A DNA stretch of 64,000 nt from Steroidobacteraceae bacterium (lineage in GTDB: Bacteria > Pseudomonadota > Gammaproteobacteria > Steroidobacterales > Steroidobacteraceae), in assembly GCA_025458865.1 (NCBI GenBank), contig JALORP010000015.1:1-64000 (forward strand). Direction: 5' to 3'. Below, in pieces: positions 56,351 through 64,000 of this stretch. The notes under the pieces were generated by a model. That model had not been told where the DNA came from and did no database searches. It was given only the letters and a program-made list of their open reading frames with translations. Position numbers and translations under genes: made by a program. The number at the start of each line of letters is the position of its first letter. Positions within the stretch are counted from its first letter, which is position 1.

Positions 56351-57130
56351 TCAGGCGCGGGCGCTGGCGGCGGAGCCGCGCTTCGGCGCTGCCTGCCGGG
56401 CGACCTCGAAGTCGAACACGAGCGGCAGGTGGTCGGACAGCAGTATGGACGGCACGTCGAAGCCGAGCGGCTCGATCCCCTCGCCGTAGAGGACGAAGTC
56501 GAGCTCCTTGCGCGGCCAGCGGCTCGGATAGGAGGGCCGTCCCTCGACGTTGGCGCTGCGCAGCCCGGCCGCCTCCATGAACAGGTAGATCTCGTGGTCG
56601 CCCCAGAACGTGTTGAAGTCGCCCGCCACGATGACCGGCTTGTTCTGGCGCTTGATCAGCTGGTGCAGGTGGCGCAGCTGGTAGTGGCGGTGGCGGAACT
56701 TGAGCGACAGGTGCACGAGGAACACGGCCAGGTCCTCGAGCTCGAGCTCGATGATCAGCCGCTTGATGCCCGCGTCGAAGTAGTGGAACCGCTCGCCGTG
56801 CACGCGCGGCGCCGCGAGAAAGGCATTGCCCTGCTTGCGGACGATGGGCACCAGCTGGTTGAGCGAGTCCTCGCCGTACTTGCACTGGTAGCTGGAGTAA
56901 TGTCCGAGGTGGTCGGCGATGAAGCGCGCCTGGTTCAGCATGCCGGTCCGGATGGAGCCCGTGTCCACCTCGATAAGCCCGACGATGTCCGGGTCGAGGT
57001 CCTTGAGGAAGACGGTGATCCGGTCCAGCACCTGGCGGCTGCTGCGGAGGTAGCCCGCCCCGGGGACGGGGAGGTGGAAGGACGGGCCGGTGCCGGTGGC
57101 GTACCGGATGTTGTATACGACCAGTCTCAT
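56351..57130 (-). CDS. Endonuclease/exonuclease/phosphatase family protein
   Basis: RLVVYNIRYATG, DIVGLIEVD, VIVAGDFNTFWGDHE, LSDHLPLVFDFEV. Confidence 0.92.
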   Translation of the reverse strand: MRLVVYNIRYATGTGPSFHLPVPGAGYLRSSRQVLDRITVFLKDLDPDIVGLIEVDTGSIRTGMLNQARFIADHLGHYSSYQCKYGEDSLNQLVPIVRKQGNAFLAAPRVHGERFHYFDAGIKRLIIELELEDLAVFLVHLSLKFRHRHYQLRHLHQLIKRQNKPVIVAGDFNTFWGDHEIYLFMEAAGLRSANVEGRPSYPSRWPRKELDFVLYGEGIEPLGFDVPSILLSDHLPLVFDFEVARQAAPKRGSAASARA

Positions 57131-57215
57131 GCGTGCACCGCTTGCCCCGATGGGCTTATTCTAGTCCCCGCGCCTGCCGGAGATACGACCGGCTGCGGGA
57201 AGCCACGAGGAAACG

Positions 57216-57671
57216 ATGTCACAGGAAAACCCGATCCGGCTGTTCGTCAGTCACCTGTTCGCGCCCGACGACGAGTACTACCGGGCGTTCGAGTACCTCG
57301 AGAGCGCCAAGAACTTCTACTACCGCAACCTGAGCGCGCCGGACAAGACGCCGAGCGGCGTCGACCGGGAGTCGCTCAAGGAAGGGCTCAGGCAGCAGAT
57401 GGCCGACGCCGAGCTCGTCCTGCTTCTATCGGCGCTGCACGCTCGCGACCCCATCCTGATCGAGTTCCAGGCGCTCTATGCCAAGGCCTGCGACAAGCCG
57501 GTCGTCGTCGTCGAGCCTTTCGGCACCGGAGCCAAGGTGCCCACCGAGCTGCGCGAGCTGGCCGACGAGGTCGTCCGGTGGAACGAGCGGGAAATGTCAG
57601 ACGCGATCCGGCGGCAGGCGCGTCATGAGGAAACCCTGCGCTGGGACACGATCGAGTTCAAGCTCGACTGA
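57216..57671 (+). CDS. TIR-like (MTH538/ThsB-type) domain protein
   Basis: RLFVSHLFAPDDEYYRAFEYLES...FYYRNLSAPDKTP...LKEGLRQQMADAELVLLLSALHARDPILIEFQALYAKACDKPVVVVEPFG...LADEVVRWNEREMSDAIR matches the usual pattern of this family. Confidence 0.75.
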   Translation: MSQENPIRLFVSHLFAPDDEYYRAFEYLESAKNFYYRNLSAPDKTPSGVDRESLKEGLRQQMADAELVLLLSALHARDPILIEFQALYAKACDKPVVVVEPFGTGAKVPTELRELADEVVRWNEREMSDAIRRQARHEETLRWDTIEFKLD

Positions 57672-57681
57672 GGCCGCGGTT

Positions 57682-58032
57682 TCAGGCCTCGGCGCCGTAG
57701 AGCTGCACCACTGTCCCGTTGCGCGGCCGCGTGGCCGTCTCTTCGTCGCTCAGGGCGCCCAGCAGGCGCACGATGCGCTGGGCGTTTCGCCCGGCCTCTT
57801 CGTTCGACATTTTCCGAACTGTCGCAATGACGGGCGTTTCGCCCCGGAGAGGAGCCACGGAGGTCATGTCCCGTCGCAGCGCCTCGAACTCCGGCCGCAC
57901 GGAACGCGGCAAATCGGCGCTGTCGAGTTCTGCCAAATATCTCGAGAAAGCCACGACAAGCCTTTGTTTGACCGGACATGGTCCGGCTAGCTGAATCGCG
58001 GCCAGATGCACCGACTCCCAGGCGGCCTTCAT
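57682..58032 (-). CDS. Conserved-looking small hypothetical protein (start taken at MKAAWESVHL, with GGAG ribosome-binding site)
   Basis: ORF of 116-120 aa with a plausible SD; no recognised family. Confidence 0.65.
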   Translation of the reverse strand: MKAAWESVHLAAIQLAGPCPVKQRLVVAFSRYLAELDSADLPRSVRPEFEALRRDMTSVAPLRGETPVIATVRKMSNEEAGRNAQRIVRLLGALSDEETATRPRNGTVVQLYGAEA

Positions 58033-58047
58033 CGCAAGCTCCATAAC

Positions 58048-58065
58048 TTATTGTTTTAACAGTAA
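58048..58065. promoter_or_regulatory. A/T-rich imperfect palindrome TTATTGTT-TT-AACAGTAA; candidate operator/promoter element
   Basis: 8-bp arms with one mismatch, just upstream of the small hypothetical gene. Confidence 0.35.
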
Positions 58066-58291
58066 TCCTGGGAGACCGGACAGCGACTGCGACTCCCGGA
58101 ACCGCGCCCGCGCTGCGCTGGATCGAGAAATCTCCGGCAGCGCTAGGCACTTAGGTTCGGAATATAGCGTGGATTCTGTGAAACGCAACCGGCGCCTGGC
58201 GACATTTCGCGCGCGTCGCCCCGGACGGAACGCTTGCCAAGTCAGGCAATTTCGACAAAGCTAGAACACTCAATCAGCCTGAGATTGCGCC

Positions 58292-58690
58292 ATGGGCGCC
58301 ACAGCCCCCGTTACGAGTGCAGCCGTTCTTTCGGCTCTCGCGCAGCCGACACGACTCAAGATCATCGAGGTGCTCGCCGACGGTGACCCCGAGGGTACGC
58401 CGGCCGGCGTGATCGCGCGGCGCGTCGAATGCCCCGCGTCCACGCTCTCATTCCACCTCAAGGAATTGGCGCAGGCGGGGTTGCTCGAAGCGAGGCCGCG
58501 TGGGCGTTTCATCCTCTACGCCGTCGTGCCAGGGGCCTTCGCGGCCCTGGCGGAGTTCATCGGGCGGCTTCCGGGCAAGCCTGAATCGGGTTCGCCGGCG
58601 CCCAAGCCACCACGGGGCCGCACCGGCAAGCGCAAGCGCGAGGAACCCCTCGCGGCCACCGAGCCCGAGGCGCAACTGTCCATCTTCTGA
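58292..58690 (+). CDS. ArsR-family HTH transcriptional regulator
   Basis: VLSALAQPTRLKIIEVLADGDPEGTPAGVIARRVECPASTLSFHLKELAQAGLLEARPRGRFILYAV. Confidence 0.92.
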   Translation: MGATAPVTSAAVLSALAQPTRLKIIEVLADGDPEGTPAGVIARRVECPASTLSFHLKELAQAGLLEARPRGRFILYAVVPGAFAALAEFIGRLPGKPESGSPAPKPPRGRTGKRKREEPLAATEPEAQLSIF

Positions 58691-58714
58691 GGTTCGCGAG
58701 GCGGCAGCGCCCGG

Positions 58715-59905
58715 TCAGAATGCGTCGGCGGGGACGCGAACCCAGCCTTCCATGAGTACGCGCGCACTGCGGCTCATGATCGCCTTGGTGACGGTCCACG
58801 CTCCATCAACCTTCGTCGCTTCCGCCCCGACCCGAAGGGTCCCCGAGGGGTGGCCGAAGCGCACGGCCTTGCGCGGTCCACCCCCAGCGGCGGCGTTGAC
58901 CAGCGTGCCGGGAATCGCGGCCGCGGTGCCGATCGCCACGGCGGCGGTGCCCATCATGGCGTGGTGCAGCTTGCCCATGGACAGGGCGCGAACCAGCAGG
59001 TCTATGCCGCCCGCGGCGATCGGCTTGCCGCTCGACGCCACGTAGTCCGCGGGACGGGCGACGTAGGCGACCTTGGGCGTGTGCTGGCGCCTGGCCGCTT
59101 GGTCGAGGCTGCGGATGAGCCCCATGCGAAGGGCACCGTGGGCGCGGATGGTCTCGAACATGGCGAGCGCCTTCGCATCGCCGTTGATCGAGTCCTGGAG
59201 TTCCGCGCCGGTGTAGCCGATGTCCTCGGCGTTCACGAAGATGGTCGGGATGCCCGCGTTGATCATGGTCGCCTTCAAGATGCCGACACCCGGCACCTCG
59301 AGGTCGTCGACGAGGTTGCCCGTGGGGAACATGGCGCCGCCAGCGCCTTCCTCCTCCGCGGCCGGATCCAGGAACTCGAGCTGGACCTCGGCGGCGGGGA
59401 AAGTCACGCCGTCGAGCTCGAAATCGCCGGTTTCCTGCACCGCACCGCCGGCCATCGGGACGTGGGCAACGATGCTCTTGCCGATGTTGGCCTGCCAGAT
59501 CCGCACGGTCGCGACGCCGTCGGCGGGCAGGCGGCTGGCATCCACGAGGCCGTTCGCAATGGCGAAGGGGCCGACGGCCGCCGACAGGTTGCCGCAGTTG
59601 CCGCTCCAGTCAACGAAGGCCTTGTCGATCGAAACCTGCCCGAAGAGGTAGTCCACGTCGTGATCGGGACGGTGGCTCTTCGCGAGGACCACCGTCTTGC
59701 TGGTGCTCGACGTGGCGCCGCCCATGCCGTCGATCTGCTTGCCGTAGGGATCGGGGCTGCCGATCACCCGCAGCAGCAGCGCATCGCGTTCCGGGCCGGG
59801 AGACTGCGCGCGCCCCGGCAGGTCCTGCAGCCGGAAGAAGATCCCCTTGCTCGTGCCTCCGCGCATGTAGGTCGCGGGGATCCGGATCTGCGGTGCGTGC
59901 GTCAT
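58715..59905 (-). CDS. prpF: 2-methylaconitate cis-trans isomerase
   Basis: IPATYMRGGTSKGIFFRLQDLP, DGMGGATSSTSKTVVLA, VDWSGNCGNLSAAVGPFAI; after acnD. Confidence 0.95.
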   Translation of the reverse strand: MTHAPQIRIPATYMRGGTSKGIFFRLQDLPGRAQSPGPERDALLLRVIGSPDPYGKQIDGMGGATSSTSKTVVLAKSHRPDHDVDYLFGQVSIDKAFVDWSGNCGNLSAAVGPFAIANGLVDASRLPADGVATVRIWQANIGKSIVAHVPMAGGAVQETGDFELDGVTFPAAEVQLEFLDPAAEEEGAGGAMFPTGNLVDDLEVPGVGILKATMINAGIPTIFVNAEDIGYTGAELQDSINGDAKALAMFETIRAHGALRMGLIRSLDQAARRQHTPKVAYVARPADYVASSGKPIAAGGIDLLVRALSMGKLHHAMMGTAAVAIGTAAAIPGTLVNAAAGGGPRKAVRFGHPSGTLRVGAEATKVDGAWTVTKAIMSRSARVLMEGWVRVPADAF

Positions 59906-59913
59906 GGGGTTCC

Positions 59914-62508
59914 TCAAGCCGCCGTCGAGGACTCGAGGAAGTCCTTGGCGAAGCGCTGCAGCACGCCGCCCGCCTCGTAGATGGACACCTCCTCGGCGGT
60001 ATCCAGGCGGCAGGTGACCGGCACCTCGAGTCGCCCGCCGTCGCGGCGATGGATCACGAGCACCAGGTCCGCGCGCGGCCGGCGCTCGCCAACCACGTCG
60101 AAGGTCTCGGTGCCGTCGATCTGGAGCGTCTTGCGGTTGGTGCCGGGCTTGAACTCGAGCGGGAGCACGCCCATGCCGATGAGGTTGGTGCGGTGGATCC
60201 GCTCGAAGCCCTCTGCCACGATCGCCTCGACGCCGGCGAGTCGCACGCCCTTGGCCGCCCAGTCGCGGGAGGACCCCTGCCCGTAGTCCGCTCCGGCGAC
60301 GATGATGAGCGGCTGCTTGCGATCCATGTAGGTCTCGATCGCCTCCCACATGCGCATGACCTTGCCGTCGGGTTCGACGCGGGCGAGCGATCCCTTCTTC
60401 ACCTTGCCGTCCACCACGGCCATCTCGTTGACGAGCGTCGGGTTTGCGAAGGTCGCGCGCTGCGCGGTGAGGTGGTCGCCGCGATGCGTCGCGTAGGAAT
60501 TGAAGTCCTCCTCCGGCAGGCCCATCTTCGCGAGGTACTCGCCGGCGGCGCTGTCCAGCAGGATCGCGTTGGACGGGGAGAGGTGGTCGGTCGTGATGTT
60601 GTCGCCGAGGACCGCCAGCGGGCGCATGCCGCTCAGCGTCCGGGCGCCCGCGAGCGCGCCCTCCCAGTACGGCGGACGCCGGATGTAGGTGCTCGCCGGA
60701 CGCCAGTCGTACAGCGGGCTCACGCGCTCGCCTGAGTCCACGCTCGCCCGGAACATGGGCTCGTATACCCGGCGGAACTGCTCCGGCCTTACGCTCGCCG
60801 CGACGATCGCGTCGATCTCCCCGTCCGACGGCCAGAGGTCCTTCAGTGTCACCGGCTTGCCGGTCGGGTCGTGGCCGAGGGCGTCCTTCTCGATGTCGAA
60901 GCGGACGGTGCCGGCGATCGCATAGGCCACCACGAGGGGCGGCGAGGCCAGGAAGGCCTGCTTCGCATACGGATGGATCCGGCCGTCGAAGTTGCGATTG
61001 CCGGAGAGCACTGCCGTGGCGTACAGGTCGCGGTCGATGATCTCCCGCTGGATCCTCGGATCCAGCGCGCCCGACATGCCGTTGCAGGTCGTGCAGGCGA
61101 AGGCGACGATGCCGAACCCGAGCTTCTCGAGCTCGACGAGCAGGCCAGCCTCCTGAAGGTAGAGCTCCACGGTCTTCGAGCCCGGCGCGAGCGATGTCTT
61201 CACCCAGGGCTTGCGGACCAGGCCGGCGCGGTTGGCGTTGCGCGCGAGCAGCCCGGCCGCGATCACGTTGCGGGGGTTGCTGGTGTTGGTGCAGCTGGTA
61301 ATGGCGGCGATGATCACGGCACCGTCTGGCAGCTGACCGGGCACGTCCTGCCACCGGCCGGCAATGCCCTTCGCGGCCAGGTCGGCCGTCGCGACCCGGG
61401 CGTGGGGGTTGCTGGGCCCGGCCATGCTGCGCACGACCGCCGAGAGGTCGAACTCGAGGGTGCGCTCGTACTGCGCCGTGGCGAGGCTGTCGGCCCACAG
61501 CCCCGCGACCTTCGCATAAGTCTCGACAAGCCGGACCTGTTCCTCCTCGCGGCCGGTGAGACGGAGGTAGTCGAGGGTCTGGTCGTCGATGAAGAACATG
61601 GCCGCCGTCGCGCCGTACTCCGGCGCCATGTTCGAGATCGTGGCGCGGTCGCCGAGCGTCAGGGCCGAGGCGCCTTCGCCGTGGAACTCGAGGTAGGCGC
61701 CCACGACCTTCGACTTGCGCAGGAACTCCGTCAGGGCGAGGACGATGTCGGTCGCCGTGATCCCGGGCGCGGGCCGCCCGGTCAGCCTGACCCCGACGAT
61801 CTCGGGAAGGCGCATCCAGGAGGCGCGACCGAGCATGACGCTCTCGGCCTCGAGGCCGCCCACACCGATCGCGATGACGCCCAGCGCGTCCACGTGCGGC
61901 GTGTGGCTGTCGGTCCCGACGCAGGTATCCGGGAACGCCACCCCGTCCCTCGCGTGGATCACGGGCGACATCTTCTCCAGGTTGATCTGGTGCATGATGC
62001 CGTTGCCCGGCGGGATCACGTCGACGTTGCGGAAGGCCTTCTTCGTCCAGTCGATGAAGTGGAACCGGTCCTCGTTGCGGCGATCTTCGATGGCGCGGTT
62101 CCTGGCGAACGCGTCCGGCTCGAAGCCGCCGCACTCGACCGCGAGCGAGTGGTCCACGATCAGCTGCACCGGCACCACCGGGTTCACCTTCGCCGGGTCG
62201 CCGCCTTGATCCGCGATCGCGTCACGCAGGCCGGCGAGGTCGACGAGCGCCGTCTGCCCGAGGATGTCGTGACAGACGACGCGCGCCGGAAACCAGGGGA
62301 AGTCGCGCTCCCGCCGGCCCTCCGCGATCTGCCTCAGGCATTCGGAGAGGATCGCCGGGTCGCAGCGGCGCACCAGGTTCTCGGCGTGCACGCGCGCCGT
62401 GTAGGACAGCCTGTCCCAGGCGCCGGGCTTCAGGTCCTCGACCGCGGCGCGCGCGTCGAAGAAGTCGAGCCGGGTGCCGGGCAGCGGCTTTCGGTAGGCG
62501 GTGTTCAT
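59914..62508 (-). CDS. acnD: Fe/S-dependent 2-methylisocitrate dehydratase
   Basis: Aconitase family: DTCVGTDSHTPHVDALGVIAIGVGGLEAE, ITSCTNTSNP, FACTTCNGMSGALDP; adjacent to prpF and prpC. Confidence 0.95.
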   Translation of the reverse strand: MNTAYRKPLPGTRLDFFDARAAVEDLKPGAWDRLSYTARVHAENLVRRCDPAILSECLRQIAEGRRERDFPWFPARVVCHDILGQTALVDLAGLRDAIADQGGDPAKVNPVVPVQLIVDHSLAVECGGFEPDAFARNRAIEDRRNEDRFHFIDWTKKAFRNVDVIPPGNGIMHQINLEKMSPVIHARDGVAFPDTCVGTDSHTPHVDALGVIAIGVGGLEAESVMLGRASWMRLPEIVGVRLTGRPAPGITATDIVLALTEFLRKSKVVGAYLEFHGEGASALTLGDRATISNMAPEYGATAAMFFIDDQTLDYLRLTGREEEQVRLVETYAKVAGLWADSLATAQYERTLEFDLSAVVRSMAGPSNPHARVATADLAAKGIAGRWQDVPGQLPDGAVIIAAITSCTNTSNPRNVIAAGLLARNANRAGLVRKPWVKTSLAPGSKTVELYLQEAGLLVELEKLGFGIVAFACTTCNGMSGALDPRIQREIIDRDLYATAVLSGNRNFDGRIHPYAKQAFLASPPLVVAYAIAGTVRFDIEKDALGHDPTGKPVTLKDLWPSDGEIDAIVAASVRPEQFRRVYEPMFRASVDSGERVSPLYDWRPASTYIRRPPYWEGALAGARTLSGMRPLAVLGDNITTDHLSPSNAILLDSAAGEYLAKMGLPEEDFNSYATHRGDHLTAQRATFANPTLVNEMAVVDGKVKKGSLARVEPDGKVMRMWEAIETYMDRKQPLIIVAGADYGQGSSRDWAAKGVRLAGVEAIVAEGFERIHRTNLIGMGVLPLEFKPGTNRKTLQIDGTETFDVVGERRPRADLVLVIHRRDGGRLEVPVTCRLDTAEEVSIYEAGGVLQRFAKDFLESSTAA

Positions 62509-62537
62509 GGGCTTCGGGACTCCCGCGGGCAAGCCGG

Positions 62538-63695
62538 TCAGCGGCGCTTGTCCAGCGGCACGAACTTCTGGTCCTCCGGGCCGGTGTAGTTCGCGCTCGG
62601 CCGGATGATCTTGCCGTCGATTCGCTGCTCGATGACGTGCGCGCTCCAGCCGGTGGTGCGTGCGATCACGAACAGCGGGGTGAACATGGCCGTGGGCACG
62701 CCCATCATGTGGTAGGACACCGCGCTGAACCAGTCGAGGTTCGGGAACATCTTCTTGATGTCCCACATCACCCTCTCCAGGCGCTCGGCGATGTCGAACA
62801 TCCTCGTGTCGCCGGCCTCATCGGACAGCGTCTTGGCGACGCGCTTGATCACCTCGTTGCGCGGGTCGGCGATCGTGTACACGGGGTGCCCGAAGCCGAT
62901 GATCACTTCCTTGCGTTCCACCCGGGCGCGGATGTCGGCCTCGGCCTCGTCCGGTGTGTCGTAGCGCTTCTGGGTCTCGAAGGCGACCTCGTTCGCTCCG
63001 CCGTGCTTCGGGCCGCGCAGCGCGCCGATGGCGCCGGTGATGCAGGAGTGCATGTCCGAGCCGGTGCCGGCAATGACGCGGGCGGCGAAGGTCGAGGCGT
63101 TGAACTCGTGCTCGGCGTAGAGGATGAGCGAGGTGTGCATGGCGCGGACCCAGGACTCGGGCGGCGGCTCGCCGTGCAGCAGGTGCAGGAAGTGGCCTCC
63201 GACCGTGTCGTCGTCGGTCTCGACGTCGATCTCCTCGCCGTTGTGGCTCCAGTGGTACCAGAAGCACAGCATCGAGCCGAGCGAGGCGATCAGCCGGTCG
63301 GCGATGTCGCGCGCGCCGGCGACGTTGTGGTCGTCCTTCTCCGGGAGCGTACAGCCGAGCGCGGACACGCCGCTTCGCATGACGTCCATCGGGTGGCTCC
63401 CGGCCGGGAGCGACATCAGCACCTCGCGCACGGGCAGCGGCAGGCCGCGCAGGGACCTGAGCTTGCGCTTGTAGCCCGCGAGCTCGGCGCGGTTCGGCAG
63501 CTTGCCGTGGATCAGCAGGTAGGCAATCTCCTCGAACTCGCAGCGCTCGGCGAGCTCGAGGATGTCGTAGCCGCGGTAGTGGAGGTCGTTGCCGGTGCGA
63601 CCGACGGTGCACAGCGCCGTGTTGCCGGCCGGGACGCCGGACAGGGCGACGGACTTCTTTGGCTTGCGGGCATCGGGAGCGGGTGCGTCGGTCAT
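62538..63695 (-). CDS. prpC: 2-methylcitrate synthase
   Basis: Citrate synthase fold: [58 protein letters not shown]. Confidence 0.95.
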   Translation of the reverse strand: MTDAPAPDARKPKKSVALSGVPAGNTALCTVGRTGNDLHYRGYDILELAERCEFEEIAYLLIHGKLPNRAELAGYKRKLRSLRGLPLPVREVLMSLPAGSHPMDVMRSGVSALGCTLPEKDDHNVAGARDIADRLIASLGSMLCFWYHWSHNGEEIDVETDDDTVGGHFLHLLHGEPPPESWVRAMHTSLILYAEHEFNASTFAARVIAGTGSDMHSCITGAIGALRGPKHGGANEVAFETQKRYDTPDEAEADIRARVERKEVIIGFGHPVYTIADPRNEVIKRVAKTLSDEAGDTRMFDIAERLERVMWDIKKMFPNLDWFSAVSYHMMGVPTAMFTPLFVIARTTGWSAHVIEQRIDGKIIRPSANYTGPEDQKFVPLDKRR

Positions 63696-63699
63696 GGGA

Positions 63700-64000
63700 T
63701 CACTCCTTGTCGCGGGCGAAGAGCTCGTCGAGCTTCTTCTCGTAGTCGTGATAGCCGAGGACGTCGTAGAGCTCGGCGCGGGTCTGCATGCGGTCGATGA
63801 CGGCGCTCTGGGTCCCGTCGCGGCGCAGCGACGTGTAGACCTCCAGCGCGGCCTTGCTCATGGCGCGGAAGGCCGAGAGGGGATAGAGCACCAGCGCGAC
63901 GCCGGCCTCGCCCAGCTCGGAGACGGTGAACAGTGGCGTCTTGCCGAACTCGGTGATGTTGGCGAGCACGGGCACCCGCACGGAGCGGGTGAACTCGCGG
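63700..64000 (-). CDS. prpB: Methylisocitrate lyase, 3' part only (gene continues beyond the window)
   Basis: [49 protein letters not shown]. Confidence 0.93.
   Translation of the reverse strand, partial: REFTRSVRVPVLANITEFGKTPLFTVSELGEAGVALVLYPLSAFRAMSKAALEVYTSLRRDGTQSAVIDRMQTRAELYDVLGYHDYEKKLDELFARDKE

Noticed and set aside
58234-58249. TTGCC-6-GGCAA inverted repeat upstream of the ArsR gene
   Set aside because: Short arms; could be an autoregulatory operator but not distinguishable from chance.
60871-62589. 572-aa ORF on the plus strand
   Set aside because: Antisense to acnD; shadow ORF.

Overview
This 64 kb window is high-GC bacterial chromosome. The gene content and order (fabD-fabG-acpP-fabF-pabB-pabC-mltG-tmk-holB-pilZ, gspG-N, prpB-prpC-acnD-prpF) suggest a gammaproteobacterium. 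It is densely coding. I saw no rRNA, tRNA, CRISPR array or insertion sequence. The left half (0-29 kb) is accessory catabolism and transport: a GntR/MFS/TRAP/isochorismatase/twin-deacetylase locus; an ETF-nitrilase-IclR locus; a HapK-like/MFS/Opp-type ABC/SDR/TonB receptor/VOC/OYE-like locus; and a His-rich permease + small protein + His-rich bicupin locus. The right half is mostly housekeeping: AddAB-like repair nuclease-helicase, a PAS-GGDEF-EAL protein, T2SS pseudopilin genes, the fatty acid/folate/DNA replication operon, a FadJ-like protein and the methylcitrate cycle. The items most worth a second look are: a nitrilase-fold protein whose catalytic Cys and Lys positions read as Ser and Arg; an alpha/beta hydrolase whose nucleophile-elbow serine position reads as Gly; the His-rich permease/bicupin cassette; three exact TGTATACA palindromes in upstream regions; a candidate terminator-ended orphan small RNA near 14.0 kb; and a stand-alone MTH538/ThsB-like TIR protein. 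All family names come from reading the translations by eye. No database search was run.
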